Both the position numbers and the translations under genes were made by a program. Below, in pieces: positions 36,645 through 46,273 of a DNA stretch of 64,000 bases (positions are counted from its first letter, which is position 1; the number at the start of each line of letters is the position of its first letter). The DNA lies in NCBI GenBank assembly GCA_903927025.1, contig CAIYLG010000015.1, positions 1 through 64,000 of the forward strand. The letters run 5' to 3'. This stretch comes from an uncultured Armatimonadota bacterium. GTDB taxonomy: Bacteria; Armatimonadota; Fimbriimonadia; Fimbriimonadales; Fimbriimonadaceae. The notes under the pieces were generated by a model. That model was given only the letters and a program-made list of their open reading frames with translations. It had not been told where the DNA came from and did not search any database.

Positions 36645-36740
36645 CGCGACCCTGAGAAAATTGCGTAGCTAAAAACTATTATTCAAGATCAGGAACGATT
36701 TCACGGCTGAAATCGTCTGGAAGGTTGGGAGGATCCCAAT

Positions 36741-36914
36741 ATGGCAACCGCAAAGTCGCGTAGTCTAAATCCGTTGCTCACTGGTGAGCGGCACAACTGG
36801 TATTTCCAGGTCCGTTCTCTTTGGCAGAGGATTTTGGCGGCCTTTATCATGGAAGAACCTGACGAGTATGCGTTCCACCCTGATTTGGCTGTTCATCTAA
36901 ATCATTACCAATAG
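36741..36914 (+). CDS. Small hypothetical protein of 57 residues
   Basis: ATG at 36741 has GGGAGG eight bases upstream and opens 57 codons to TAG at 36912-36914. The product has an amphipathic middle (WYFQVRSLWQRILAAFIM) and an acidic, His-containing tail. It is not a fragment of either neighbour and no family is recognised. It lies inside the glycan locus and is followed by a 12-bp hairpin, so it may be its own short transcript. Confidence 0.5.
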   Translation: MATAKSRSLNPLLTGERHNWYFQVRSLWQRILAAFIMEEPDEYAFHPDLAVHLNHYQ

Positions 36915-36960
36915 GTTTACAGCCTGTTAGAGACGTGTGCTCGTTGAGCACATCTCCGCT

Positions 36961-36990
36961 CCTTGCCGATTTCTTGATAAATCGGCAAGG
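36961..36990. terminator. Perfect 12-bp hairpin
   Basis: CCTTGCCGATTT (36961-36972) pairs fully with AAATCGGCAAGG (36979-36990) over a six-base loop. The next bases (GTTAGTTGCGTTTGG) hold scattered T only. It probably ends the transcript of the small gene before it. Confidence 0.6.
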
Positions 36991-37029
36991 GTTAGTTGCG
37001 TTTGGTTGGATTACCTGAGATGATTGGTC

Positions 37030-37248
37030 ATGACTCAGGATTTGGAAGCAGAAGACAGACCAGCATCCGTTCCGCATCGCGAGTCAAAATCTCAGCGCAG
37101 AAAGCGGCGACGGAGCGCGAAGACCATCATGCAGATTAAGCGCCGCAAGAGGAAGCGAGTGCTCGTTCCGCTAGCCATAGTTATAGCGATCATTCTAGGG
37201 GCGTTGGTAATTGTGTACCTTGCCAGTGCCACGGCCAAACTAGGTTAG
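37030..37248 (+). CDS. Small basic single-pass membrane protein
   Basis: ATG at 37030 opens 72 residues: an acidic first dozen, a very basic stretch (about 16-44, with many Arg and Lys), then one membrane helix (VLVPLAIVIAIILGALVIVYLA) and a short outer tail. The basic side should stay in the cytoplasm. No family is recognised; the basic part could bind nucleic acid or acidic lipids. Confidence 0.5.
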   Translation: MTQDLEAEDRPASVPHRESKSQRRKRRRSAKTIMQIKRRKRKRVLVPLAIVIAIILGALVIVYLASATAKLG

Positions 37249-37322
37249 GGCGTACCCGCAACGCAAATCCAAGTCGCTAGAATTGCGGCTGGTAAACTAT
37301 TTTGGATGCGTGACCGTAGTTA

Positions 37323-37901
37323 ATGAGCAGGATCGAGCATATCTTTGAGGCTTCTTTTAGGGATGCCCAGGACCTGCTGTCGCTATATGTCGGCGATGCA
37401 GGGATACAGGCGACTCACGTCAATTTAGCTGAGAGGATTGCCGCAACTTTTCAGTCAGGTGGCAAGATCCTTATCGCCGGCAATGGCGGAAGCATGACTG
37501 ACGCCATGCACTTTGCAGAAGAGTGGACGGGCAGATTTCGGTCGGATCGGAAACCGTATCCGGCAATGGCACTGGCGGACCCAGCTCACCTCTCTTGCGT
37601 CGCCAACGACTACGGCTTCGAATTTGGATTTAGCAGGATGGTTGATGCCTTTGCTCGTCCAAATGACTTGCTGATACTGCTTTCCACGTCAGGGAACTCT
37701 GTAAACCTTCTTCGCGCCGCTGAGGCAGCAAAGAAGATAGGGTGCTTTGTCTTCGGGTTTCTTGGCCGCGGTGGCGGTCCGCTTCTTGAATTGTGCGATC
37801 AAGCAATCATTGCCCCTGGCACCACCGCGGATAGGATCCAAGAACTTCACCTCATGTCTCTCCACATTCTCATCGAGGCAACCGAGGAGTTGCTGGCCTA
37901 G
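37323..37901 (+). CDS. gmhA: Sedoheptulose-7-phosphate isomerase
   Basis: The 192-residue SIS-domain enzyme makes D-glycero-D-manno-heptose 7-phosphate, the first step of nucleotide-heptose synthesis. LIAGNGGSMTDAMHFAEEWTGRF is the GmhA signature and LSTSGNSVNLLRAAEAAKKIG the phosphate site; the C-terminal IQELHLMSLHILIEATEE is typical. It lies 95 bases before hldE, which performs later steps. Confidence 0.94.
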   Translation: MSRIEHIFEASFRDAQDLLSLYVGDAGIQATHVNLAERIAATFQSGGKILIAGNGGSMTDAMHFAEEWTGRFRSDRKPYPAMALADPAHLSCVANDYGFEFGFSRMVDAFARPNDLLILLSTSGNSVNLLRAAEAAKKIGCFVFGFLGRGGGPLLELCDQAIIAPGTTADRIQELHLMSLHILIEATEELLA

Positions 37902-37996
37902 CTTTCACAATGAGTGCAAGTCCCGTTGCCCGAACAGCCACATAACCGCTGAGTTGCCTAGCCGATTTAGGATTGCCCACCTTCACTTTCAGAACC

Positions 37997-39535
37997 ATGC
38001 AAGCTCCTACCTCATCACCATCGCCGAGTGCGGGCCCGACAAAGTCTCAAGCAAAAGGGATTCTTCGGGACGCCAGAAAGTGCCAAGCGGTTGTGACAAA
38101 GGGCTTCCCTAATGTCCGAGTGGCAGTTGTCGGAGACGTCATGATCGATCGGTATCTCGTGGGCACCTGTGATCGCATCTCACCCGAAGCCCCGGTGCCC
38201 GTTGTCAAACTGACAAAGAACTTTGCATCGCTGGGTGGGGCCGCAAATGTTGCCGCAAATCTCGCCGCGATGGGAACAACGGTTGAACTGGTTGGAATCA
38301 CTGGGAAGGATAGCGGAGGAATCGAACTCCGGAAGGCTTGTGGCGAGATTGGCATTGGAATTTCGGCGCTTGCAGAGTCCGAACAGCGCTCTACAATCGT
38401 TAAAACGCGGGTACTCGCCTCGGACAGGCAGATCGTCCGAATTGATGAGGAGTCAACCGAGCCCATTTCTGATTCAGATGCTGATCAAATCGTCGAAGCG
38501 CTCCTTGAACTGATTCGGACTGGCCAGGCGCAGGCGGTCATCCTCTCGGATTACGCGAAGGGAGTTTGTACGGAATACCTTTGCCAGAGAGTGATCCAAG
38601 CCGCGGCGGCCAACAGGATTCCAGTGTATGTCGATCCCAAGGGAGTGGATTACGAACGGTACCGTGGAGCGGCAGGAATTAAGCCTAGCCGCCTCGAGAT
38701 GATTGAACTCGCCAAATCAATGAGATGGCCAACCGACGATCTCGTAAAGTGTGCCGGTCTGCTGCGAGAACACCTTTTGCTCGACTTCGTCGCTCTCACC
38801 CTGGGTCCAGAAGGGATTGCAATCGTCACCGATTCAGGAGTGGAAGCAATACCGACGGTTGCGAGAGAAGTTTTTGACGTTTCCGGTGCCGGAGACACCG
38901 TTATTGCGGCCATGGTCGCGGGCAAAACTGCCGGACTAGAGCTTGATGAGGCGTTTTCGCTCGCCACCATCGCGGCCGGTGTCGTTGTCGCCCACGTTGG
39001 CTCTCACCCGATCAGTCGGCAAGAGCTTCTGAGCGCTATTCACGAATACGTGAAGGGTGAAGCAGGAATGAAGCACTTCGATTGGGAAGAGCTTCGAGTG
39101 GTTGTTGACCTGTGGAAGGCTCAGGGCCTTGTGGTTGGATTTACAAACGGCTGCTTTGACCTCATTCACGCAGGACACGTGACGCTGTTGAATGAATCCG
39201 CTTCAATGGTAGATAGGCTTATTGTTGCTGTCAACTCCGACGAGTCAGTGCGGCGGCTCAAGGGAGACCTGCGACCCCTCATGAATGAGGCTCAGAGAAT
39301 CACAGTCCTTTCCTCAATGGAGTCTGTGGATGCGGTTGTTGTCTTTGGGGAAGACACCCCCCTTGAACTGATAGAGACTGTTATCCCAGAGGTGTTGATT
39401 AAGGGTGGCGACTACAAGAAGGAATCGGTAATCGGCCGAGAAGTCGTAGAGGCAAACGGGGGGCGAGTCGAACTGATTGCGCTCGTGCCCAATATGAGCA
39501 CTTCCTACTTAGCCGCTGCAATTGAGAAGCTGTAA
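37997..39535 (+). CDS. hldE: Bifunctional heptose 7-phosphate kinase/heptose 1-phosphate adenylyltransferase
   Basis: From ATG at 37997 the product has 512 residues (a TTG at 37973 adds eight). The N-terminal PfkB-type kinase has VVGDVMIDRYLVG, LGGAANVAANLAAMG and the ATP-site DVSGAGDTVIAAM; the C-terminal cytidylyltransferase-like domain has FTNGCFDLIHAGHVTLL with the HxGH motif. Together with GmhA and a GmhB it completes ADP-D-glycero-beta-D-manno-heptose synthesis. No HldD epimerase is in the window, so the D,D form may be used directly. The flippase gene converges on it. Confidence 0.95.
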   Translation: MQAPTSSPSPSAGPTKSQAKGILRDARKCQAVVTKGFPNVRVAVVGDVMIDRYLVGTCDRISPEAPVPVVKLTKNFASLGGAANVAANLAAMGTTVELVGITGKDSGGIELRKACGEIGIGISALAESEQRSTIVKTRVLASDRQIVRIDEESTEPISDSDADQIVEALLELIRTGQAQAVILSDYAKGVCTEYLCQRVIQAAAANRIPVYVDPKGVDYERYRGAAGIKPSRLEMIELAKSMRWPTDDLVKCAGLLREHLLLDFVALTLGPEGIAIVTDSGVEAIPTVAREVFDVSGAGDTVIAAMVAGKTAGLELDEAFSLATIAAGVVVAHVGSHPISRQELLSAIHEYVKGEAGMKHFDWEELRVVVDLWKAQGLVVGFTNGCFDLIHAGHVTLLNESASMVDRLIVAVNSDESVRRLKGDLRPLMNEAQRITVLSSMESVDAVVVFGEDTPLELIETVIPEVLIKGGDYKKESVIGREVVEANGGRVELIALVPNMSTSYLAAAIEKL

Positions 39536-39544
39536 AGGCTTCTT

Positions 39545-40936
39545 CTAGGCTCGCTTTAGAAGCCGCCTTAACAGCCATTTGAAGTCGGGACGCAACATTG
39601 CTCGGGCCCATTCCTTGGGGTCGTCGTGAATGATTTTGATGGCGATCGGCACCACGATCACCAGCATCAGGGCTTCCAATTCGAAGACGGCAAAGCCCGC
39701 TCCAGCAAGTCCCATGTATTTGCAGGCAATCCAACAAGAGACCACCGAAATCGCGCTTGCGATGCAGTAGTAGATGGACATCTTAAGGTGCTTGTTCACA
39801 CCAGTAGGTGCCCCCATGCTTCCGCTATAGGCGCCATTTGCCAACAGACCCAGCAACATGAGGCCGAACAGGGGCCAATCAAATGGAAGACGCGGGTGTG
39901 CGTTTCTTGTGTAGAGCAGAAAAATGGGCTTACCAAAGATGGCGAGTCCAAGCGCTGCCATTGCCGCCATCCAAAAAGAGACCTGAGACATTCGATGATG
40001 CAGCCGCTTCGCAAGGGCGAAGTCAGATGCACCGAGCGCTGTCGAGAATTCTGAATTGACACTGTAGGACACCATATTGGTGAGCTGCATTCCAGCACGT
40101 GCCACCGTTCTCGTGGTGTTGTAAATTAGCCCAGCTCGGGGACTGATTGCGCTACAAACAGCCAGGAACGTCCCCTGGATGCTGAGCCCCTGGCCAAGGG
40201 TAATCATGTTCATCCCCATACCCGGTCCAAAGATTGGGCGCAGTCGATCCATCGTAAGTGGGATGAGTTTAGGCTTTAGCCAGGCCACTCGGCGCCTTCC
40301 CTCGACGGAAATAACAATCAGAACAGCAAGATACACGGCCAGCATTGAGACTGCCAGAAACAGCGGGGTGGCGTGGAAGACGGCAGTAACGATTACAGCT
40401 AGAAGTGTGCCGAACCCATTGAAACTGGTAATCATCACACTCAGGCTTTGAAGGCCTTGAGTGCGAAATGATGACCGAAGCACTCCGGTCATCTGATTAC
40501 ACAACACTTGCAGTGTGAAAACAATCAGAAGCTGTGTGGTGAGGCCGGGGTCCAAATTCTTAACTCCGAGCCAATGCCCAACGGGTCCCAACACAAATAT
40601 TGGGATAAAGATCATCGCACACAGCGTGCATGACAGAAGAATCACTGTAATGCCGGTCTGATAGACCGTATTTGCTTCTTCCAACCGATCAGCGGCCCAC
40701 AGTCGACCAACCTCACTTCCAACTGCGAGGCCGAATCCAAGGTCGGCCAGAGTAAAGAAGGACGGAAGCGCGATGACCAGAAGCCAGTCCTGGTAGACGA
40801 GCGTTCCCCAGGCTCTCAACAAGAGCGGAACGGTCAAAACTTGGCTGATTATGTTGACGACTTGGCTGAAGCCGTGAGCTGCGAAGGTCCTGCCTAAACG
40901 TCCGCCGACAGAGGTTCCAATCAGTCTCAAACCCAA
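39545..40936 (-). CDS. Wzx-like polysaccharide flippase
   Basis: The 463-residue protein has about 12 to 14 hydrophobic segments and the style of the oligosaccharide flippase branch of the MOP superfamily, opening GRLGRTFAAHGFSQVVNIISQVLTVPLLL with the usual amphipathic start, then ADLGFGLAVGSEVGRLWAADR. Such proteins flip lipid-linked repeat units across the inner membrane. The ATG at 40936 is 100 bases after the co-polymerase gene on the same strand, with a hairpin between them. Confidence 0.82.
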   Translation of the reverse strand: MGLRLIGTSVGGRLGRTFAAHGFSQVVNIISQVLTVPLLLRAWGTLVYQDWLLVIALPSFFTLADLGFGLAVGSEVGRLWAADRLEEANTVYQTGITVILLSCTLCAMIFIPIFVLGPVGHWLGVKNLDPGLTTQLLIVFTLQVLCNQMTGVLRSSFRTQGLQSLSVMITSFNGFGTLLAVIVTAVFHATPLFLAVSMLAVYLAVLIVISVEGRRRVAWLKPKLIPLTMDRLRPIFGPGMGMNMITLGQGLSIQGTFLAVCSAISPRAGLIYNTTRTVARAGMQLTNMVSYSVNSEFSTALGASDFALAKRLHHRMSQVSFWMAAMAALGLAIFGKPIFLLYTRNAHPRLPFDWPLFGLMLLGLLANGAYSGSMGAPTGVNKHLKMSIYYCIASAISVVSCWIACKYMGLAGAGFAVFELEALMLVIVVPIAIKIIHDDPKEWARAMLRPDFKWLLRRLLKRA

Positions 40937-40958
40937 ATCTCCAATCTGCTCATTGAGT

Positions 40959-40988
40959 GTCCTAGCCCCTGCTGTGAAGGGCTAGGAC
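40959..40988. terminator. Perfect 10-bp hairpin
   Basis: GTCCTAGCCC (40959-40968) pairs fully with GGGCTAGGAC (40979-40988) over a ten-base loop. It lies 49 bases past the co-polymerase stop and just before the flippase ATG (minus strand). No T-run follows, so it may only partly stop transcription. Confidence 0.5.
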
Positions 40989-41036
40989 GTAAACACGCTG
41001 AGTTCGGTTTCAGCAAAGTTCGGGATTGGTAAGTGC

Positions 41037-43427
41037 CTACTTATCCTTCGGAGGTCTTGAACCCTTCTTTCTCTTCTTCTCGTCCACTTCGTCTTCACCG
41101 TAGTAGCCATAGTAGTAGTAGTAAGAATAATAGTAGTAGTTGCTTCGGCTATATCGAACTCGGTTGAGAACCATACCCAATACTGGGGCTCCAGCCAAAT
41201 TCAGCAATCGGATGGCACCAGCGAGATACTGCTTTTCCGTAACGTCCAGAGCGACAACCAGGACGATTCCCTGAACAACCGTGCTAATGACCTGAATGTC
41301 TGAAAGGCCGGTACATGGAGGACAGTCGACGAGAACGAAGTCGTAAAGTTCAACCGCTCTTTCAAACAGCGCACGAGCCTGGGTTGAGTTTAGGAACTCT
41401 GAAGGGCTCGGAGGCAATGGTCCTGTAGGAAGACAAGAGACATTGTCGAAGGCGGTTGGAAGGACAGCATTCTCGAGACTGACGTTTCCTCGCACGACGT
41501 TGGTAAAGCCAACTTCGCGGGAAAGGCTGAGATACTTGTGAAGTGCTGGACGTCGAAGGTCAGCATCGATCAGAAGCACGCGGTTACCGTCCATCGCCAT
41601 AGCGATGGCCAGGTTAACGCTGGTGGTGGACTTACCGTCTCCCTTGCCTGCGCTGGTTACAGCGATGATCTTAAGCTGGGTATCCGGAACGCTGAAAGCG
41701 ATGTTGTTTCGCAGAAGGCGGAAGCTTTCCGCAAACCCACTCGGCGCGTCGCTAGAACCAATGGTAAGACTTCTTCCACCCGACTCCGCCGTCGGCTTAA
41801 CCTCTGGCACGGCTGTAAGAACGGTGAGGCCCGTGATTCTCTCAACCAGCGCCGGGTCGTGAATTCTGGTGTCAAGTCTCTCAAGGATCATCGCAGCAAT
41901 GACGCCGGCGAGGATTCCCAAGAGGACCGACAGCGCGGCCGCCGTCATCATATTCGGGAATGAAGCTCTCAGAGGGATTGATGCTCTCGAAACGAAGAAT
42001 CCGCTTGGAATACTCGACTTCTGCTCAATCAGGAGCTCGTAGTATCGGGCAGAGAGGAGATCGTAAGTCCGCAGAAGCTTTTCGACTTCCTCTTTGTATT
42101 CGGCATAGCGTCTGCCCTTTTCCGGGATCGCTTTGAATTCATCTCTACGGCGCTCCACATAAGCCTGGATGCCATGCTGCTTTGCTTCATCGACAACCTT
42201 CTGTCCAAGCGCTTGAGCATAAAGGTCGATAACCTTGTCCAGAGCTGGATTACGGGCGACTGTTCGGCTGTAGATATAGTCTTTGGAGAACCGGGCGAGG
42301 TTTCGCTTTTCTGCATCAAGCGCTTTCGTCAGCGCCTGAAGTTCTGGAGAGTCTGCAGTAAAGGCCTGCTTAAGGGTGGATATCTGACCTTCGATGTTGC
42401 TGATGCGTCCGCGGACCTGTTCGTAGTCGGGATTAGTCTGGATGATGTGAGCCACGTCCACTTCGGGACTAAGCTTCCTCATCTGATCCTCAAGAGTGTC
42501 TACTTGGGCCTTCTCAGCCTCAGCTGCTACTCGGGTTTTATCGAGTTCAGCTTCTGCCTCAATCAAGTCCTTTGTCGCGGCAGTTACAAGGATTGTTGGC
42601 TCAACAATGCCCGTCTCCTTCGCGTAATCAGCCAGCTTCTTGGACGCGTCTTGGAGTTGACCCTTGACCTTATCCATCTCGCCCTGAACAAAGTTAGCGC
42701 CCTGCTGAGCCTGTTGCTGATTGCGCTTCAGGTCGTTGTCAAGATAGGTTTGAACGATAAGGTCGGCCAGTTTGGCAGCAATCTGCGGCTTGTAAGAGGT
42801 GACGTTGACAGTTATGACGTCAACATTTTTCTTCTGCTCCAGGTCAAACGCCCACTTTGGAACTTGCTGTGGGGCGCCTTTATCAACACCAAAACCATCC
42901 AGCTTTTCTTTTTCTGTAAGTCCTAGTCGACCGTTCCTAATTGGCGGAACTGAATCCTGGGAAATCTCACCCTTTCTGACCTTCTTGCTTTCAACCTGAA
43001 GGCGCTCCCTGTACTGCAGTTGGAGCCAGCCTTCTCCATTAAACGCTTCTGCCAAGGTGTCTGGACTCGCCAGAATTGCAGCCTGAGTCTCAACGTTGTG
43101 ACTGCCGCCAGTGAGCGACTCAAGACCGCTCATGATGTCCATCGAAGCGGCCGTGCCGGTTGCTCCGTGGCTGGCAGCCTGGGTCGAAACCGCAAGGCTG
43201 GCACTCGAAGCAAACATCTTCCGCTGATTTTTCGCGAACAGGATGCCAGTGACCGAGACTACGATTAGCGCAATAAGGACAACTACCCAGCGCCTTCGTA
43301 AAATCTCGATGTATTCAAAAAGACTGCCTCCACGCATCGATTCAGTATCGAAGGCATCTTCATTCAGCTCAGGATCTCTCATAGGTGGCGGTCGTTTCTG
43401 TAAAGAATTTTCATCAGGGCCCTGCAA
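41037..43427 (-). CDS. Wzc-like polysaccharide co-polymerase and tyrosine kinase
   Basis: The protein has a Wzz domain with one membrane helix after MRGGSLFEYIEILRRRWVV, a long coiled-coil periplasmic part (about 220-470), a second helix (ASFPNMMTAAALSVLLGILAG) and a BY-kinase domain with Walker A GKGDGKSTTSVNLA, Walker A' LLIDADLRRP and Walker B FVLVDCPP. The C-terminal tail carries 12 tyrosines within about 17 residues, then an acidic/basic end. Such tails are the autophosphorylation site that controls chain length and export. TTG at 43427 gives 796 residues; ATG at 43382 gives 781 and may be the real start. It is divergent from the polymerase candidate. Confidence 0.94.
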   Translation of the reverse strand: MQGPDENSLQKRPPPMRDPELNEDAFDTESMRGGSLFEYIEILRRRWVVVLIALIVVSVTGILFAKNQRKMFASSASLAVSTQAASHGATGTAASMDIMSGLESLTGGSHNVETQAAILASPDTLAEAFNGEGWLQLQYRERLQVESKKVRKGEISQDSVPPIRNGRLGLTEKEKLDGFGVDKGAPQQVPKWAFDLEQKKNVDVITVNVTSYKPQIAAKLADLIVQTYLDNDLKRNQQQAQQGANFVQGEMDKVKGQLQDASKKLADYAKETGIVEPTILVTAATKDLIEAEAELDKTRVAAEAEKAQVDTLEDQMRKLSPEVDVAHIIQTNPDYEQVRGRISNIEGQISTLKQAFTADSPELQALTKALDAEKRNLARFSKDYIYSRTVARNPALDKVIDLYAQALGQKVVDEAKQHGIQAYVERRRDEFKAIPEKGRRYAEYKEEVEKLLRTYDLLSARYYELLIEQKSSIPSGFFVSRASIPLRASFPNMMTAAALSVLLGILAGVIAAMILERLDTRIHDPALVERITGLTVLTAVPEVKPTAESGGRSLTIGSSDAPSGFAESFRLLRNNIAFSVPDTQLKIIAVTSAGKGDGKSTTSVNLAIAMAMDGNRVLLIDADLRRPALHKYLSLSREVGFTNVVRGNVSLENAVLPTAFDNVSCLPTGPLPPSPSEFLNSTQARALFERAVELYDFVLVDCPPCTGLSDIQVISTVVQGIVLVVALDVTEKQYLAGAIRLLNLAGAPVLGMVLNRVRYSRSNYYYYSYYYYYGYYGEDEVDEKKRKKGSRPPKDK

Positions 43428-43452
43428 ATTTACAGTGGCCTATCGTGATTGA

Positions 43453-43901
43453 ACCAAGAAGTCAATGTCAAGGTCCGGTGATTTGGATCGCAGACGCTCG
43501 ATGGCTGGCTTCCAGACTTTGATCACACAGTATGATGGAATTGCTTCAGGCAATGCTCGGCAAGGAGCCAACCGAATAGGAAATGGGCCGATTGGGCCGA
43601 AAGCATTAAACGGTCCATTCAGCAGACTGTTTTCAGGTTGACGTTGATCAGGGTTGCCTTGTTTTCAGCCTAGAAGATCAACGAGGAGTTCTCCGGAGGC
43701 TTGGAATTCCCGATGGATTAGGGATCTTCGGCTCACGCTCTCAACCGGGTTCGACGTGATCAGAGGTTTGCCTGGTATCCTTGTCACCCAGGAAAGGTCA
43801 GTTCCAATGTTCGAAATTGACTTGGCTTTGAGAAACCTTTCGAGTTTCCACGTGGAAATGATCAGTGGCAGATTTAGTGTTGAAATCAGTGGAACTATTC
43901 A
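43453..43901. other. Intergenic control region between divergent glycan genes
   Basis: About 450 bases separate the co-polymerase and polymerase genes, which point away from each other. The only long frame, 43654-43905, has no protein-like character. The promoters of both genes must lie here, but no clear -35/-10 pair or operator could be chosen by eye. Confidence 0.35.
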
Positions 43902-45638
43902 ATGAGATCTGATCGCCTTCCCGGAAACCTTGCAGCTGCCGGTCCCGGATCTCGGAACGCATCGGCATGGAAGAAGCGAAGAAACAAAAAACCTAAGACA
44001 ACTGTCGATATCCCCACAAAACCTGCCAACTTCCGAGAGATTCGAAAGTGGATCTACCTGATCTCAATGGTTGGTATGCTCGCCCAGCTGGCCATTTCTC
44101 AAACTCCTGAGAATGTGTTCGCGGCAATGGTTTGTGCGGGCGGAAACTCGTTCGTGGCCTTCTCATTCTTCAGGCCAAAGAATCTAAAGAATTTCCCGCT
44201 GTCCTCTTGGATGGTGCTCCTATTCGCGCTGTCCAACTTCACTGTCCCGCTGCTGATGAAGACGGCGGAATTCGAGCCGCTGGATTACAACCTCAAATTC
44301 CCATACCTGACCTTTGGATATGCGCTGGCCACCCAGCTAGCGCTCATCGCCGGTCATTGGCTTTATAGCAATTCCCAGACGGTTACCCGCCTGAGAAATA
44401 GAATTACCTATAAAGTTCTCCAGCCGTTGGGAATGTTCAAGACTCCCAATGAATTCCAAATGTGGATCATGGGCTTTATCGGGACGGCCGCACACGCGGT
44501 GGTTATTTCCCGGCCAGACCTTAACGAAGCGGGGTCGCCCTTGGTCAAGGCCTGCAATGCACTTATTCCGTTCACCTACGCTCCATTTTTGATGCCCTTT
44601 GCATTTCTGGTGTCGGATAAAATAGATAAACCTGCAAAATCAAGCAAGCTCATTCCGCTGTATTTTGCCTTCACTGTGGTCATCGCGCTTGCGGCCAACG
44701 GTCGGGGCGGACTGATTATCCCCCTCGTCACCCTCCTTATGTGTTGGATGCTGGGATATTTCAGCAACCGTCTTCCGTCCTCATTCAGGCAAAAGCGGCT
44801 CGTCGTTATCACTGCGTTGGCGGTTGCGATTCTGATGCCGATTATCAGCAATATCGCTCTGGCCATGGCTGTCGCGAGACATGAGCGAACCACGTCATCT
44901 CCCGTTCAACTGATTCAGCAAACGATTAAGGACTACGGTGACACTAAGGCGATCAACCAGGTCATTCTCGATGCTCAAAGTGACTCCACATGGGATGAGA
45001 CATACGTCCACAATCCGCTCCTCGCCCGCTTCGTGAACACCAAATATCACGACAATGGATTCAACGACACTCATAGTCTGAATGGTGGCGACAGGGACGA
45101 GTACGTAGCATTTTTGAAGCAGAAGTCGGTGGACCTATTGCCAGCCCCTGTAATTCTTCAGCTTGGAATGAAGTCGGACAAGAACGATCAGGCCGGAAGT
45201 GGTGCAGATTTCCTTCACCGTCTGAATACCGGTGCAGCCCTGGGCGGATTTCGAACCGGATCAATCGTTGCTTCGGGCGTCTTTCTCTATGGAATCTTCT
45301 ACCTACCCGTGGTGGGAATCGCGAGCATATTTATGTTCCTGGCTGCCGACAGTTTTTGTGCGATTCGCAGACGGCGAAGTGTCCAGCCCGGCGTTGAAGG
45401 ATCTACGGAGCAAATCAGGTTTATCGTCGTTTTTTCGCCTGCCATCCTTCTGATGGTTTGGCAGTGCGTTTACAATAACTTCGAGTTCGAGGCAGTGACC
45501 GACTGGATCGGCGTTCTATTCAGGATTATGCCCGTCCAGGTTTTGTTCTACTTCGTCATTATCAAGCTCACCTCCCTAGTCTCCTTCCAGTCCTCCTTCG
45601 CTGATACGAGCCTTAAAAAGCCAGTGGGCGTGGCGTAA
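43902..45638 (+). CDS. Multi-pass membrane protein, candidate Wzy-like polymerase
   Basis: The 578-residue protein has a basic cytoplasmic start (KKRRNKKPK) and about 10 to 12 hydrophobic segments from residue 50 to 565, with a large polar loop near 320-430 that includes DSTWDETYVHNPLLARF. Such a loop between late helices is usual for O-antigen/repeat-unit polymerases, and the locus otherwise lacks one. Sequence identity in this class is very low, so the call is by topology and place only. Confidence 0.6.
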   Translation: MRSDRLPGNLAAAGPGSRNASAWKKRRNKKPKTTVDIPTKPANFREIRKWIYLISMVGMLAQLAISQTPENVFAAMVCAGGNSFVAFSFFRPKNLKNFPLSSWMVLLFALSNFTVPLLMKTAEFEPLDYNLKFPYLTFGYALATQLALIAGHWLYSNSQTVTRLRNRITYKVLQPLGMFKTPNEFQMWIMGFIGTAAHAVVISRPDLNEAGSPLVKACNALIPFTYAPFLMPFAFLVSDKIDKPAKSSKLIPLYFAFTVVIALAANGRGGLIIPLVTLLMCWMLGYFSNRLPSSFRQKRLVVITALAVAILMPIISNIALAMAVARHERTTSSPVQLIQQTIKDYGDTKAINQVILDAQSDSTWDETYVHNPLLARFVNTKYHDNGFNDTHSLNGGDRDEYVAFLKQKSVDLLPAPVILQLGMKSDKNDQAGSGADFLHRLNTGAALGGFRTGSIVASGVFLYGIFYLPVVGIASIFMFLAADSFCAIRRRRSVQPGVEGSTEQIRFIVVFSPAILLMVWQCVYNNFEFEAVTDWIGVLFRIMPVQVLFYFVIIKLTSLVSFQSSFADTSLKKPVGVA

Positions 45639-45659
45639 TTCGGAGGCAATGCACCAAAG

Positions 45660-46223
45660 ATGTCTGACCTTGTAAAAGAGAGATCCGACCGCTCCAGTCC
45701 CGCGTTCTCCGTGGGCAACCGACTGCGAAGGATGGTTTGGGGCTATGCATACGCGCTCCTTTTCCGACCCTCGCCAAGATTGGCGTTCGAGTGGCGCTCA
45801 ATGCTTTTGCGCGCATTTGGAGCCAAAGTTGGAGTCCGTGGGCGGATCTATCCAAAGTGCAATATCTGGGCACCTTGGAACCTCGATCTCGGCGATGACT
45901 GCGGCATCGGTGACGGCGCCACCCTGTACTCGATGGATCTCATCAAGATCGGGCATCGGACCACCGTTTCTCAAGGTGGCTATCTGTGCTGTGGCACCCA
46001 CAACTACAACGACCCCAAGATGCCGCTCGTCACTCGGCCGATCATTGTTGGCGACGATGCCTGGATATGCGCCGAAGCATTCGTTTTCCCCGGCGTGACG
46101 ATTGGTGACGGTGGCATCGTTGGAGCTCGTGGAGTGGCGACTCGCAATATTCCGGAGTGGACGGTTTGGGCTGGCAATCCTTGTGTCCAGCGCGGTACTC
46201 GCAAGCGTTTTCCAAAGCCTTAA
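45660..46223 (+). CDS. Left-handed beta-helix acyltransferase, WcaF-like
   Basis: The 187-residue protein carries hexapeptide repeats through about 55-170, with CGIGDGATLYSMDLIKIG, VSQGGYLCCGTHNYNDP with the catalytic His, and VGDDAWICAEAFVFPGVTIGDGGIVGARGVATRNIP. This is the form of colanic-acid type O-acetyltransferases (WcaF and WcaB). It probably acetylates a sugar of the glycan or its precursor. It starts 21 bases after the polymerase candidate, likely in one transcript. Confidence 0.88.
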   Translation: MSDLVKERSDRSSPAFSVGNRLRRMVWGYAYALLFRPSPRLAFEWRSMLLRAFGAKVGVRGRIYPKCNIWAPWNLDLGDDCGIGDGATLYSMDLIKIGHRTTVSQGGYLCCGTHNYNDPKMPLVTRPIIVGDDAWICAEAFVFPGVTIGDGGIVGARGVATRNIPEWTVWAGNPCVQRGTRKRFPKP

Positions 46224-46273
46224 ACGGCCAAATTTGAGGCGATCCGCGAATCCTTTTCGTCGGTAAGTGTGAA

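Noticed and set aside
42174-42926. Plus-strand frame of 250 codons
   Set aside because: It lies opposite the coiled-coil part of the co-polymerase, and its hydrophobic look comes from the complement of a Lys/Glu-rich helix.
43654-43905. Plus-strand frame of 83 codons
   Set aside because: It shows no ribosome site or domain and lies in the divergent control region.
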